Source: Isoetes taiwanensis (taxonomy: Eukaryota > Streptophyta > Lycopodiopsida > Isoetales > Isoetaceae). Taken from it: DNA of 64,000 nucleotides. Shown here in pieces: positions 24,346 through 34,735 of the stretch. Position 1 is the first letter of the stretch; every line of letters starts with the position of its first letter. The translations under genes and the position numbers were made by a program. Where the stretch lies: assembly GCA_021234155.1 (NCBI GenBank), contig JAJEKV010000096.1:3347678-3411677 (forward strand). Reading direction: 5' to 3'. The notes beneath the pieces were generated by a model. That model made no database searches. It saw only the letters and a program-made list of their open reading frames with translations, and was not told where the DNA came from.

Positions 24346-24908
24346 CTAGGCAATGGAGGTGTGGGTACGCTTCCTCTGCATGGCATGCACTGAGTTACAT
24401 CCAGCAAGAATAAAAAAATAGCATGAAGTAATAGGCGCAGATGGCATACCTTGGTGCCGGACCAGTTAGTTCGACCGGTTGTTGGGTCTTTGCAGCAGGC
24501 AATGGGAAACACGAAGTCGTCATCTTCTGGTACATCGAACTCAAACTCGTCCTTCAAAGGCTTCGATCGACCTGAACATCCGCATGCAGTAGGCTTTCGA
24601 GTTGCATGAAGAAAGGCAAACAAATTCTTGGCCCATTCATCGTCTAACGTTTCGTGACCAGGAATTCTGGATCCCCTAGATACTTTAACTAGGATTCTCG
24701 AACCATTGGAGGTCCTCAAAGGTATCCTGATGCATTCGCAGCCCTCTATCCTCGGTATGGCGACGGAAAGCGGGGGCACCTCTTCCAGCGAGCGACTTCG
24801 AAGACGATCTTGCAGGCTCTCGAGCCTGCAGTTGTGGAAATCCTCCAAGAAACCGAGGTCAATCACGAGAAACCCGTCCACTATAGCAATGGGGGGGCAG
24901 TCTGCCAT
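24346..24908 (-). CDS. Element-1 gene B, intact paralogue of gene A
   Basis: Two exons on the minus strand, 24908-24450 and 24375-24346, join in phase with GT-AG borders and give 162 residues without a stop. The protein starts MADCPPIAIVDGFLVIDLGF and has LESLQDRLRSRSLEEVPPLS, IPGHETLDDEWAKNLFAFLH, a CGCSG patch, FVFPIACCKDPTTGRTNWSG and a terminal RKRTHTSIA. The intron position, the residues around it and the basic end match gene A, which supports both models. The product is probably small and nuclear given the basic tail, but I recognise no family. The frame stays open upstream of the ATG through the triplicated 21-bp repeat; I take that as leader or intron because gene A has no counterpart. 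Confidence 0.65.
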
Positions 24909-25008
24909 ACCTAGAAGCCGGCAACTGATGTTAGAGCAGGCGAAGAGCAGGTGAAGAAATTCCTTACCGAACCACAGCAAACAAGCAGCTCCAGAAAGTA
25001 TCGCAAGC

Positions 25009-25072
25009 AGCAATCGGATCGAGGCGCCTAACAATCGGATCGAGGCGCCTAACAATCGGATTGAAGCGCCAG
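25009..25072. repeat. 21-bp unit, three copies
   Basis: CAATCGGATCGAGGCGCCTA occurs three times with a 21-bp period, the last copy with two substitutions. Because 21 is a multiple of three, the minus-strand frame stays open and shows GASIRLL three times. It lies in the probable leader of gene B. Confidence 0.85.
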
Positions 25073-25149
25073 AACTGCAGCTCAGCACCAAAACCAGAAG
25101 CTATGATTGAATTCAAAGCGCGAGAAGCTTGTCCGTCGGGGCTCCACGA

Positions 25150-25157
25150 AATTCCGC
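25150..25157. promoter_or_regulatory. Family-1 site in the gene B upstream region
   Basis: CGGAATCACCG lies about 240 bp upstream of the gene B start, within sequence resembling the gene A upstream region. It marks the 5' side of gene B. Confidence 0.4.
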
Positions 25158-25336
25158 CTGACGGAATCACCGACTAGGGCTAAATTCGCTGTCAGTGTAG
25201 GGGCCGACGTGGCACCCTTGCATTCGTCAACGTCTCATCAATTCAGTTTGGCACGAATCCAAGCAGTGACGGCAATAGATGCCTGCGGCTTGGCAATGAT
25301 TACGTACGTCTTTCCACGTCACCGACTCGCGCTGTG

Positions 25337-25510
25337 GTGATTCCACGGATTGGAATCACGGACGTGTGATTCCACGGAATAGAATAACGGACGTGTGATT
25401 CCACGGAATTGAATCACGGTCTTGTGATTCCACGGCATTGAATCACGGAAGTGTGATTCCACGAAATCGAATCAACGACGTGTGATTCCACGGAATAGAA
25501 TCGAGCATAT
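25337..25510. repeat. Six-copy 29-bp array of family-1 dyads
   Basis: Units start at 25337, 25366, 25395, 25424, 25453 and 25482, a strict 29-bp period. Each begins GTGATTCCACG and most contain GAATCAC, so each unit holds an inverted pair with a short spacer. The array lies between the divergent upstream side of gene B and the stop of gene C (25670). It is a plain tandem array without unique spacers. The exact period suggests recent amplification or selection for phased sites. Confidence 0.9.
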
Positions 25511-25669
25511 AATCCAAATTCAAATTCAAAAAAGTTCCCGCGCGAAAATCTTTCAAATTCAAATTAAAAAAAGTTCATCAGAACATCACATACAATGGTA
25601 TGGATTCCTGTGAAAATAAAACCAGCAAAGCTGGGAATTCTTGTTTTCTGTTCAATAGCAAGGTTGCAA

Positions 25670-28188
25670 TCATGGGCCATTTCTCCTCAGACGGGTAAGC
25701 AAGCCACCCTCCTCGGTCCAATATCCCTGGGGTAGATGAAATATGTTTTTCCTTTGCTGGACGCAGTCAAATAACTTTTGTAGCATCACTGCAAATGTCG
25801 ACCTTGTCATGTCGATTTCCCTCCGCCCAAACCATTTGGATGTGTCAATTACCTACAAGCGGGCGGTTTAGAGCGAAACATCACGAAATAAGGTAAAAAT
25901 TGCACACATAACACTCACAGAATGATCTTTCGAGTTGCAAATGTCCAGCAAGAACCTCTTCACAAAACAAATTGTGTATATCCCACAATCCTGGGTGTTC
26001 TCCTGCTGGGGCACATTCAAGGGGACACAGGGGGCATTGTGCAGGCTCGGGGATTCAAAATTCCATCTCTTCATAATGTCTGTTATGAAGCTGAGCGCAA
26101 ACATAGCAATCAGGGAAGGCAAATTCGATAGGAAAGATGTAAAATTCATCTTACATAGTGGCGAAAGATCTTAAGTTGGAGTGCATGGGCGCCATTGAAT
26201 CTAGATGCAGCACCACTGGGCACGGGGTTTGAAGCCTCCGGCATGCCTCTTCGTTGGATACCAATATAAACAGGCTCCAGTGGTTGCTGCAAAACAAATT
26301 TATGAAATCGAATTGCCTACCTATGAATTCGAAATCGAATTATATACCTGCTCATCACTGGGAAGTAGTAGAAACCGACATTTTGCATCCGCCAATTCTA
26401 CCGGCTAAAAGGTTTGGGTGGGATTAGATTACCGAAAATTTCATATGCACCCGACTGACCCTCCAAACAGTTTTGCAAGAAGAGCCCGAAGGCCGCGGGA
26501 TGGATGAAAACATGCTGGGACCTCTTGTTCTGGGGGATGGCATGTATTAAGGCTCTGTGATGGGCATTCTGCAGTCAGTGAATGATATTGTGAAACCCAA
26601 AAAAAAAAACAACTTTGAACTTACAGAAGATAGGCACCAACGCATTCCTCGTTGATTCTGCAGTCCACATCGTCTCCTACACCAGGAACTGTCATGAAAT
26701 CCTGGGCAAAATTGGCATAGATCCGAAATTCAGATGCTGCCGATTTCTTCCCTACCCGAATTGTTGTGCTGCAGATTGTCAGTGGATACTTGAATGTAAA
26801 ATTACAGGTCCAATTCCTGGAAACAAGGCCTGACTGGTAAGCAAAAACAGAATCAAGAAATGTGGCCTCCAGTCTATGCATCATGAGAATCTCAATAATT
26901 GTCCCTTCCTCTTCCGACGAAGCAGAGGGGTCCGGAATACCGGCTGTTTGAATAACATCGCGCAGACCCTGAATGTAGCTGGACGTCTCAAAAACAATGT
27001 GATTAGGAGCTATGCAATCCTCTGTTTTATTTGCACCCCTCTTTTTCCTCGGTGTTTTCGGAAGGCTCCTGGCCGGGAGCTTGCATGCTTTCTTGGGAGG
27101 GGGGATGCAAATTCCCCTTCTGCTTGTGCAGCTTCCATACTGAAATCATCTCGGTCGACATGTTCCTGCTCTCTAGCCAAAGACATGTCGGCCCTCAACT
27201 CTTCAACAGTAACATTGAACCTTCTAGCAATGTTATTTCTTATTGCTGCCCTCTTCCGATCCTCCAAACTCTCCTCCACCATCCGCCTTATCTCCACCTG
27301 CTGAATGACCCAAGCAGCCTTGCTTGCCGGCTTAAGAATCCCATGCTCTATTTGCTCCTCTGCCATACCTTCGGCCCTGCGCCTCGCCCTTGCCAAAATC
27401 CGTCTCAGGTTGTGATGCCACAGGTAATCCTCATCTGCACTACGCTGCAGCTTCACCATTTCAAAATCCCTCTTCTTCTTGGCTAACTCAGGGGCATTGG
27501 GTTTCCTTCCCCGATTTGCTGCTGGCAGCTTGTAATCCCCGGTCATGTTGTGCTTGGCTAACCTGTGGATTTCCAAATCCCACTTCTTGGAGTAACTTCG
27601 ATCACAGTTGTTGAATTGGCAGTACCACCGACCATCACCCGCATCAAATTTTCAGTTGAGAACTTCTGCCATGTTTTCGGGATTCTCCCAGGGAGGGCTT
27701 TCCACGGCATCGCTGCATAAATCAATTTCGCACTCTATGCTGGCTTCTGCATCCTTGCAATCAACATCCTGTAATTTGGGTTCTGGAGGCACTGGAACAG
27801 AATTTTCGCAGGCATCTGTGACCCCCCAAATATTTGGGAATACACGAGAAGCTTCAACAATGAGCCTAGCACGAACAGAATCTGGTTGCGGCTCCACACC
27901 TGCGCCTGCAGCTGTCCCAAAACCCTCACCTGCAAAAGCCTTACCAGGAGGGGAGTCCACCTCCGAATTGAGAGCCTCTTCTTGCAAGGGATTGTTCACA
28001 GGGAACACAAAAGCCGAATTTTCATTGCCCAGCGAGGTTTCAAGACTGTGCCATCTGGAAAGGGATTGAAGCAGCAAAAAGACAAGAACAGACGCTAGCA
28101 GAAAAGGGGGCGCCGGGAAGAATGGAGCGCCGGAACGAACCTGTGAGAAAACGACTGTTTGGAAACAGAGAAAGGGAAATTTTGGCAC
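25670..28188 (-). pseudogene. Element-1 gene C: C2H2 zinc finger plus Ulp1 (C48) protease
   Basis: Minus-strand exons: 28188-26625, 26568-26348, 26286-26155, 26100-25919 and 25852-25670. The N-terminal third is acidic and proline-rich. A C2H2 finger follows (WYCQFNNCDRSYSKKWDLEI then HRLAKH), then a basic helix-rich region with APELAKKKRDFEMV and RARRRAEGM. The last exons form a Ulp1 domain: HWSLFILVS (catalytic His), VVLHLDSM (Asp), VPQQENTQDCGIYTICF (oxyanion Gln and catalytic Cys). Ulp1 enzymes cleave SUMO-like conjugates and occur in several plant transposons. Lesions: an in-frame TGA at 27652-27654 (a Trp codon is expected), a frame change near a C run at about 27100, a phase mismatch at the first intron, and a TAG near 26400. 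The protease centre itself is intact. Family-1 dyads bracket the gene. Confidence 0.72.
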
Positions 28189-28193
28189 GAGAC

Positions 28194-29445
28194 GTGTGAT
28201 TCCTTCGGATGGGTGCAGTTCATGCTAGGGCTTGACGTGGAGGACGCTGATACGCGGAGCCGCCTTCAATCATGACATTGTCAGGGTATGTCGTGTACGG
28301 TCATAATTATGAGTCGCCAGAATTCAAAACCCTTAATAAAATCTACTTAATAATAATAATTATCCTAGGACATAATTAAAATAGCCAAAATATCCACGAC
28401 AAATCGAGCGGTCAGGATGCGTCTCCAGGTGGCGGTGATTCCGTCGAATGGGGAATCAAAAAAATGTGATTCTGTCCCCCGGAATCTCTCTATGGTGATT
28501 CCGCCACGTTGAATACCACAGAATGTGATTCCATCGGACACATTAGAGGAAATTTTAGATCTCATTTTATCCCTCTATTAACTGCAATTAATGCAGCACC
28601 AACAACTTCATTGCTGTTTCCAATGATATATGGTTATGATGTATTTCAATATGGTCATATGCATTAAGCTTAAAAAAATATGATTTTTTGCTTATTTCTT
28701 ATATATTTATATCGTAAAAGATGTATGAATGGGTTATCACTAGATAGATCTTGTGAAGACGAACCCATTGCTATAAAAAGTTTTTGAATCGGAGTTCTGG
28801 ATCAAAAGTTATAATGAAAAAATGATACTACAGAAGTTAGTTGCAGCTGCATTAATTACAGGCTGCCACATAATACTGGAATAAGATATACTGAAGCTCT
28901 TCTCTTATTGGACAGTTTAAAAAGCTGACATGGCATTTTAAGCATCCCTTAATGGGACAAAATGTGATCTCATTTTTCCTCTAATGGAATCGCGTTCACG
29001 TGATTCCTTCGAGTGGAATCAGAATTCGGTGATTCCGCGGAGCGGTATCCTGCAGTTGTGATTCCATCGAATGGGGAATCACAAAACTGTGATTCCGTCC
29101 TCTGGAATCTCTCTGTGGTGATTCCGCCACGTTGAATACCACAGAATGTGATTCCATCGGACAGAAGCGCGTTCACGTGATTCCTTCGAGTGGAATCAGA
29201 ATTCGGTAATTCCGCGGAGCGGTATCCTGCAGTTGTGATTCCTTCTCGTGGAATATAAGAATTGTGATTCTTTCTGACGGTTTCTTTCCGTGGTGATTCC
29301 ACCGGAAGGTTTCGAAACAAACGGCCAGGATACACCCGGCTGACCGACGGCTGGGATGCATCAGTAGGTGTACATGACCTTGTCAGGGTACGGTTACGGG
29401 GTCTCCAGAACGGACCCCGTTTCGCCGGCCTGGTGATTCTGGGGG
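28194..29445. repeat. Family-1 dyad cluster upstream of gene C
   Basis: More than a dozen GTGATTCC/GGAATC sites lie here. A block of about 106 bp (28435-28540) with GTGATTCC, GGGGAATCA and GCCACGTTGAATACCACAGA recurs at 29058-29163. A block of about 80 bp (28987-29065) with GCGTTCACGTGATTCCTTCG and GGAGCGGTATCCTGCAGTTG recurs at 29164-29243 with one substitution in a site (GTGATTCC to GTAATTCC). The block order is A-insertion-B-A-B, so an A+B unit was duplicated. The first site, at 28194, lies only a few bases above the gene C start. Confidence 0.8.
28541..28986. mobile_element. MITE-like insertion inside the dyad cluster (446 bp)
   Basis: The ends are CATTAGAGGAAA and TTTCCTCTAATG, with inverted similarity continuing inward (AGATCTCATTTTATCCC against the complement of GGGACAAAATGTGATCTCA). 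The interior pairs CTGCAATTAATGCAGC with GCTGCATTAATTACAG. The uninterrupted copy of the same junction at 29158-29168 (GGACAGAAGCG) shows the empty site. There is no convincing target duplication, so the superfamily is open. Confidence 0.7.
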
Positions 29446-31438
29446 AAGGAATATCTTGCGATGCAATCACAATAACCGGGGTAAAAATATTTTCACCCAC
29501 AAAGGTCTAATAAAAGTCATAGTCAATCTAGATCTCTTGTGTAAAAGGATTTAATTAGGTCAAATAAGCCATACTGATAAAAACATCCATTGTTAGAAGT
29601 CATACTCTACTCGGTATATATTTTTCAAATGATTTAAGAAGAACAAAAATGCTCTTCTCTACTTGAATGCGTGATATACCTTACCAACTTGCTTTCACGA
29701 TGCCTTGTCAAATTCTAATGTTGGATTTTGGATCTTTACGTAAAATTAGATTCCGAGACATAAGTACAATGTTAGCATTTTCATTAATTTAGAAGGTAAT
29801 TGTCATGAATATAGTAGGGAAATATAGCTTAAACAAGGGAGCACTTAAAGAAGTCCAGGTTCTAGCAAATTAAAGCAAATCATGGGAACTTATTTTTCTT
29901 TGAGACATGTCTCTGAGATGACAGCTTACTTGAGTGATAAAACTTTGAATGTTGGCCATGCTAATGGCCGAGAAAGGTCAGATGTCAGGATTTAAATGAG
30001 GGGGGTGACATGAAGGAGACTGTTGTTGCATATTATGAAGGGCAGTGGAGGCCAATGGTCCCTTACTTAACAAGGGAAGACGACAAATGAGCTTAAAATG
30101 TACAGACTCGTATGTTGTGTAAGTGGGATGAAGTGGTCCCATGTACATCTGGAGAACATGCCTAATGTTGATGCAACATATAAAAGGATCTTCTAGGTCC
30201 TTTTGGAGCACAAAATGTGCCATGTTGCCTCCTTGATCCTTGATGTTTATGTTCTGCACATCTTAAAAAAATAGGCCTAGAAGATAAATATTATTTTAAC
30301 GTCCAAGAAGAAGAAAAATCCATAGGTATAAAAAGGAATAAAATTTCATTTTATACTTGTATTGCTGGTTATCAAACATTTACTGGAAAAAAATTAATAA
30401 AGAAAAGAAAACTAAAGGAAAAAAAAAATTTCGAAGCTCTAGCTATGGCGGACCATCCTCGGATCCGGCCCTTTCGCTTCGGTCTCTGGCGCGGTCTCTG
30501 CAGCTGTATATTTGCCTCTGCATTGCCTTCAATGCCAGGCCGTTGAAGGTGGTGAGAATTTTTTTTATTTAAAGATGGGACCTTCGTCATGTGGCCCCGG
30601 GCAGCGGGTTTTGGCCTCTTTCTGCCACTGCTACATTGTGCCCAGTGCCTTTCCGTTTTACTGCTTGCATTGCATTACACTGTTGCCTTAAAGAATTACT
30701 CTGTTTTGTCGCGTTTCCTTCTTTTCCTTGTAATCCATAGCTGGGATAGATGGATTAAAAAGGATTTCTGGGTTGATGCCTTTTCTTCTTCCTTTATTCC
30801 CTCCGATCCGGTGGCTTTCTTATGCAATGATGCTCAAAAGGGCTCGTGATTCTTGCCCCTTTGCATCGATTTCATACTATCCAGTTCAGAAACATCCAAA
30901 CACTGCCACAGATAAATCATTTTTTGGTTTAGAGAATGCATGTGCACGAGGAGTAATCTTTGCTGTCCCAAGCATTGACTAATTTTAACCAATTTTTTAC
31001 CTCCCTGTAGCCAAAGCTATGAACGGACTGTCCTTTGTGACCAAGAAAAAAAAATGTCTAGTTTCTAACTCTTACTTCCCTTCATTCGTCCTTGCATTAA
31101 CAAATTTACTTTGTCTTTTTATGCCGACTATCCGAGGGTTTGGATCCGAGAATGGACCTGTTTACTTCCTCTAATACAACTTCAAACTCCTGTGCTGGTC
31201 GTTGGAGCCTAAGAGACGCAGAGACCCATAAGGGATCTTTTCTTCCACAGGAATGTGAGTAGATGTTTTGGATTTTCTTTAATATCTTCAGCGATTTGCT
31301 TTGGCATGTACGATTGTTCAGCAGATTGAAAAGATACGAAATAAGATCAAAGGATTCTTTGCCCTGCAGAGAATTTTTCGAGGTCTGGTGTGATGCGGCA
31401 GATTAACATTAGATCAGCAATTCTTGGCATCACAACAA
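29446..31438. other. Intergenic, then leader of the receptor kinase
   Basis: 29446-30400 is AT-rich with no supported gene. From about 30440 the sequence turns GC- and CT-rich (GGCGGACCATCCTCGGATCC), consistent with a promoter-proximal leader. Up to the start at 31439 it likely holds a 5' UTR with one or more introns. I did not resolve the splice sites. Confidence 0.45.
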
Positions 31439-33808
31439 ATGGGAATATCACCCTTTTGTCCAGCTCTCGTCTTGGTTGTTATGTTCTTTTCAGTTTTACC
31501 GACGGCTCTTACACTTGGCCACATGTCCTCCATAGCTGCATCATTTGGAGAAGAACCAATGTTCTGTTCGATCCAGGCTACTCAGGATCAAGAAATCCAG
31601 TGCTGGTGGGCAAACAGCACTGCCACAATGATGCTAGATTCCACTTCGGCTTCAGCCATTGCTCTTGCAGGTATTTCAGGAGGCTGGGGTTCTATGTGTG
31701 GACTTAGAGCAGGGACCTTCAGACCCTTCTGCTGGAAAAATAATCTAACATCTCAAAATACAGTTCCTGCCCTATATCAGAACAGTTCTTATACATATAT
31801 AGCAGCAGGAGAGCAGCATTTTTGTGCAGTGAGGATCAATGATGGCAAGCTTGATTGCTGGGGAGATCAGAACCTGATGCCTGGTGATGGAGAAGATTCT
31901 CAGTCAGTTGAAATGGTAGTGGCTGCGAGATATTTTTCATGTGTAATTTTGACTAGTAACTATGGGGCAAGATGTTGGGGAGACAATGCACCTCAACCTC
32001 CACAAGATGCTCAATTTGAGATGTTGTCTGCAGGAAGTTGGCATGTTTGTGGAATTTTGAAAGGAAGCAGGCAAGTGAGATGCTGGGGCGATGATACTTC
32101 GGGCCAGTCTTCTCCACCTAACAATGTCACCTTTGTTCTTCTTAGTGCAGGACATGATCATAGCTGTGGTATTAGGGAACACAACCATGAAATTATTTGC
32201 TGGGGGAAGTTTAACCAATCTTCTGTGCCTATTAAGTCAGATTTTTTAGCCCTTGCCTCTGCAGATGTAACTTGTGGAATTCGTGAGACCAACTTATTAG
32301 TAGATTGTTTCGGGAATGGAACTCAGTTTGAGCCCCCACCACAGCTTTTCAGTCCAGGTGTGTGCACTGCAATTCCTTGTGAACAAGGCCAGTATAAGTT
32401 TAATGCTAGCAGTTTTGGAATATATACTCCTCATAATAGCTTATGTGTAGTTCCATTCCAACAGATCTGTATCCCTTGTGCTCAAGCTTGTCCAAATGGC
32501 ATGTTTCTATCTTCCCCTTGCTCAAACAATCAGGACCGCATTTGTAGTGATTGTGGTTTGTGTCAAACTGAAGATGTCTGTAAGGAAAGTTGCGCACTTT
32601 CTCCTTTGGGAAGTTTTGTTCGAGCTGACTCTGGAAGCAAAAAGAGAGTTAATGTCAACCTTATACTTGGAACTGCTTTATCTGTTGTGTTCTTAATTAC
32701 TATGTTGTGTGGCTTATGGGGTTTCTTATCTTGGAAAGGAAGACAAAGATATTCTTTGTCAAGAAGGTTGAAAAGAAGTAGTTTATCCAATGGAAGCAGT
32801 AATCTTAGTCATGTATCCTCTTCATCCTTGTTAAATTCAGGTCCATTGGGCAGAAAGAACTCTTCTTCTTTGTCAAACTCAGGTCCACTGCTCAGAAAGA
32901 ACTCCTATGAGGCAGTATACCATATGCAGGCATTTAGGTTGGCAGATCTCAGAGATGCTACTAACGGTTTCAAAGAGCTGAATGAGCTTGGAAGGGGAAG
33001 CTATGGTTTTGTATACAAGGCTGTTTTGCAGGATGGAAGACAAGTAGCTGTAAAGAGGGCCAATGCGGCACGTAGGTTACGAGGAAACAGTAGGGATTTT
33101 GAGACTGAACTTGAGATTTTGTGTAAAATAAGGCACTCCAATCTTGTGAACCTAATAGGTTATTGTGGAGAGATGGGAGAACGTTTACTTGTCTATGAAT
33201 TCATGCCTCATGGAACACTGCATGACCATCTTCATGGTGGTTTAACGCCACTTGGTTGGGGATTGCGGCTTAGAGTGGCTGCACAAGCTGCTATTGGTAT
33301 TGAGTATCTGCATAAGGATGCCTCCCCCAAAGTAGTACATGGGAATATTAAGTCATCAAATATCTTACTCGATGCAGAATGGTTTGGAAGGGTTGCTGAT
33401 TTTGGCCTCTGCGTTAGTGGAGATAAAGACAGAACTGTAACATTGCCCTTGGATCCCACAGAGGCAGGCTATATTGATCCTGATTATTATCAATCTCAAG
33501 TTTTTACAGAAAAAAGTGATGTGTATAGTTTTGGTGTGGTTTTGCTGGAAATACTCTCTGGAAGAAAAGCTTTTGACTCAGGATTTAATCCTTCACACAT
33601 TGTGGAGTGGGCAGTGCCCTTGATTTCTGATGGAAAGACGGTTTCGATAATTGACAGGACTTTGGAGCTTCCGAAGAACATGGATGCCCTTCTTAAGCTT
33701 GCAGAGATTGCTCAGCTCTGTGTTAGGTTAAAACCTAATGAAAGACCAAGTATGTCTGATGTGGTCTCCTGCTTGGAGCACATTGCAAACATTAGTGGAT
33801 TGCTGTAG
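31439..33808 (+). CDS. CRINKLY4-like receptor kinase (CCR/ACR4 family), likely pseudokinase
   Basis: An intronless 789-residue frame. A signal peptide covers roughly residues 1-26 (LVLVVMFFSVLPTALTLG). Seven crinkly (RCC1-like) repeats follow, each with a Cys-Gly/Ala-x then CWG pattern (HVCGILKGSRQVRCWGDD, HSCGIREHNHEIICWG). Next come a TNFR-like cysteine-rich segment (CIPCAQACPNGMF, CSDCGLC), a membrane span near 406-430, a Ser-rich juxtamembrane repeat (SSSLLNSGPLGRKN, SSSLSNSGPLLRKN), and a kinase domain from about 510. The ATP loop (GRGSYG), Lys539 and DFG (654) are present, but the catalytic HRD reads HGN at 634-636, so phosphotransfer is probably weak or absent. ACR4-type receptors act at the plasma membrane in epidermal and stem-cell signalling. 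The ATG at 31439 was chosen; the frame is open slightly upstream without an ATG. Confidence 0.92.
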   Translation: MGISPFCPALVLVVMFFSVLPTALTLGHMSSIAASFGEEPMFCSIQATQDQEIQCWWANSTATMMLDSTSASAIALAGISGGWGSMCGLRAGTFRPFCWKNNLTSQNTVPALYQNSSYTYIAAGEQHFCAVRINDGKLDCWGDQNLMPGDGEDSQSVEMVVAARYFSCVILTSNYGARCWGDNAPQPPQDAQFEMLSAGSWHVCGILKGSRQVRCWGDDTSGQSSPPNNVTFVLLSAGHDHSCGIREHNHEIICWGKFNQSSVPIKSDFLALASADVTCGIRETNLLVDCFGNGTQFEPPPQLFSPGVCTAIPCEQGQYKFNASSFGIYTPHNSLCVVPFQQICIPCAQACPNGMFLSSPCSNNQDRICSDCGLCQTEDVCKESCALSPLGSFVRADSGSKKRVNVNLILGTALSVVFLITMLCGLWGFLSWKGRQRYSLSRRLKRSSLSNGSSNLSHVSSSSLLNSGPLGRKNSSSLSNSGPLLRKNSYEAVYHMQAFRLADLRDATNGFKELNELGRGSYGFVYKAVLQDGRQVAVKRANAARRLRGNSRDFETELEILCKIRHSNLVNLIGYCGEMGERLLVYEFMPHGTLHDHLHGGLTPLGWGLRLRVAAQAAIGIEYLHKDASPKVVHGNIKSSNILLDAEWFGRVADFGLCVSGDKDRTVTLPLDPTEAGYIDPDYYQSQVFTEKSDVYSFGVVLLEILSGRKAFDSGFNPSHIVEWAVPLISDGKTVSIIDRTLELPKNMDALLKLAEIAQLCVRLKPNERPSMSDVVSCLEHIANISGLL

Positions 33809-34735
33809 ATATGCTCTAACAATAATATATAAGTAAATTAGTGACACCCCTGTTGAAGTTGGGGGTATAGTGACACATTGTACCAGTGGATGTCTGAATT
33901 TTTCTGAGAGTATCAGTTTGGCAATGTGCTTATCCTCCAACAGTTGCCATTTTTTAACCATTACCCATCTGTATCAAACACATGGCCACTCTTAAAGATA
34001 TGCCTTTATGCTCCTTTATGTGCTTGTCTCTGTTTCAGTGGGGTCCATTCATTAGTTGGATAAGGTGATCAACATGGCTCGTGGATCATGCCAATAACTT
34101 GTTAATCATGCAACTAACTTGGAACATCGTGAGATTAGCATCATTTTATTGTCCTGAATTAGATTAGACTTAACATTCAGATGGCAGACCTTGCCTATCA
34201 CACAAATTTGGATTCTTCTAGATAAGTTACTTGTCATGCTTGACTGCGCCTTTCAAACCATCCCATAGCTCTAAGAGTTGCATGCATTGTGGTTGTTCTT
34301 GTCTTAGTTAAGAGCACGTGCTTTCAATCTCATAAAGATATACACTGAGGAAGGATCCTAGCAGCCAGTGCCGTGTCTGCACCCTTGTATTATCTTTTGA
34401 TTTAAATTCCAAATTTTATTCCCAAAAACTACTTTCTAATGTGAATTGAATCACTTTCTAATGTGAATTTGAAGTCCACATAGATCTCAGATTTTAGGCA
34501 TTCAAAATAACCATCTACATATCCTCCTGTAAATCAGCCCAGCCTGAAATCTTTTTCTCTGGTACAACCCCAAAAAGCTTCGCCATCACATTACTAATAA
34601 TAATAGTGCAGGAATTCCAAACACAAGCTGGATCTCTAGCTTTCAGAATAGTCACTATCCTACTCACGCACCATTGGTCCTATAGGATAGCAAGGAGGTT
34701 CACATAGTTTTAGCCGTACAGAATGTTGCATGGAT
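33809..34735. other. 3' region of the kinase gene and intergenic DNA
   Basis: The first 200-300 bp is probably 3' UTR. The rest is AT-rich, with a direct repeat of ACTTTCTAATGTGAATT near 34430-34465. No gene is supported. Confidence 0.45.

Noticed and set aside
25337-25510. 29-bp CRISPR-type repeat
   Set aside because: The 29-bp units are contiguous with no spacers, so this is a plain tandem array.
31424-31438. Receptor kinase start at 31424
   Set aside because: The codon there is TTG. The first ATG in frame is at 31439 and directly opens a signal peptide.
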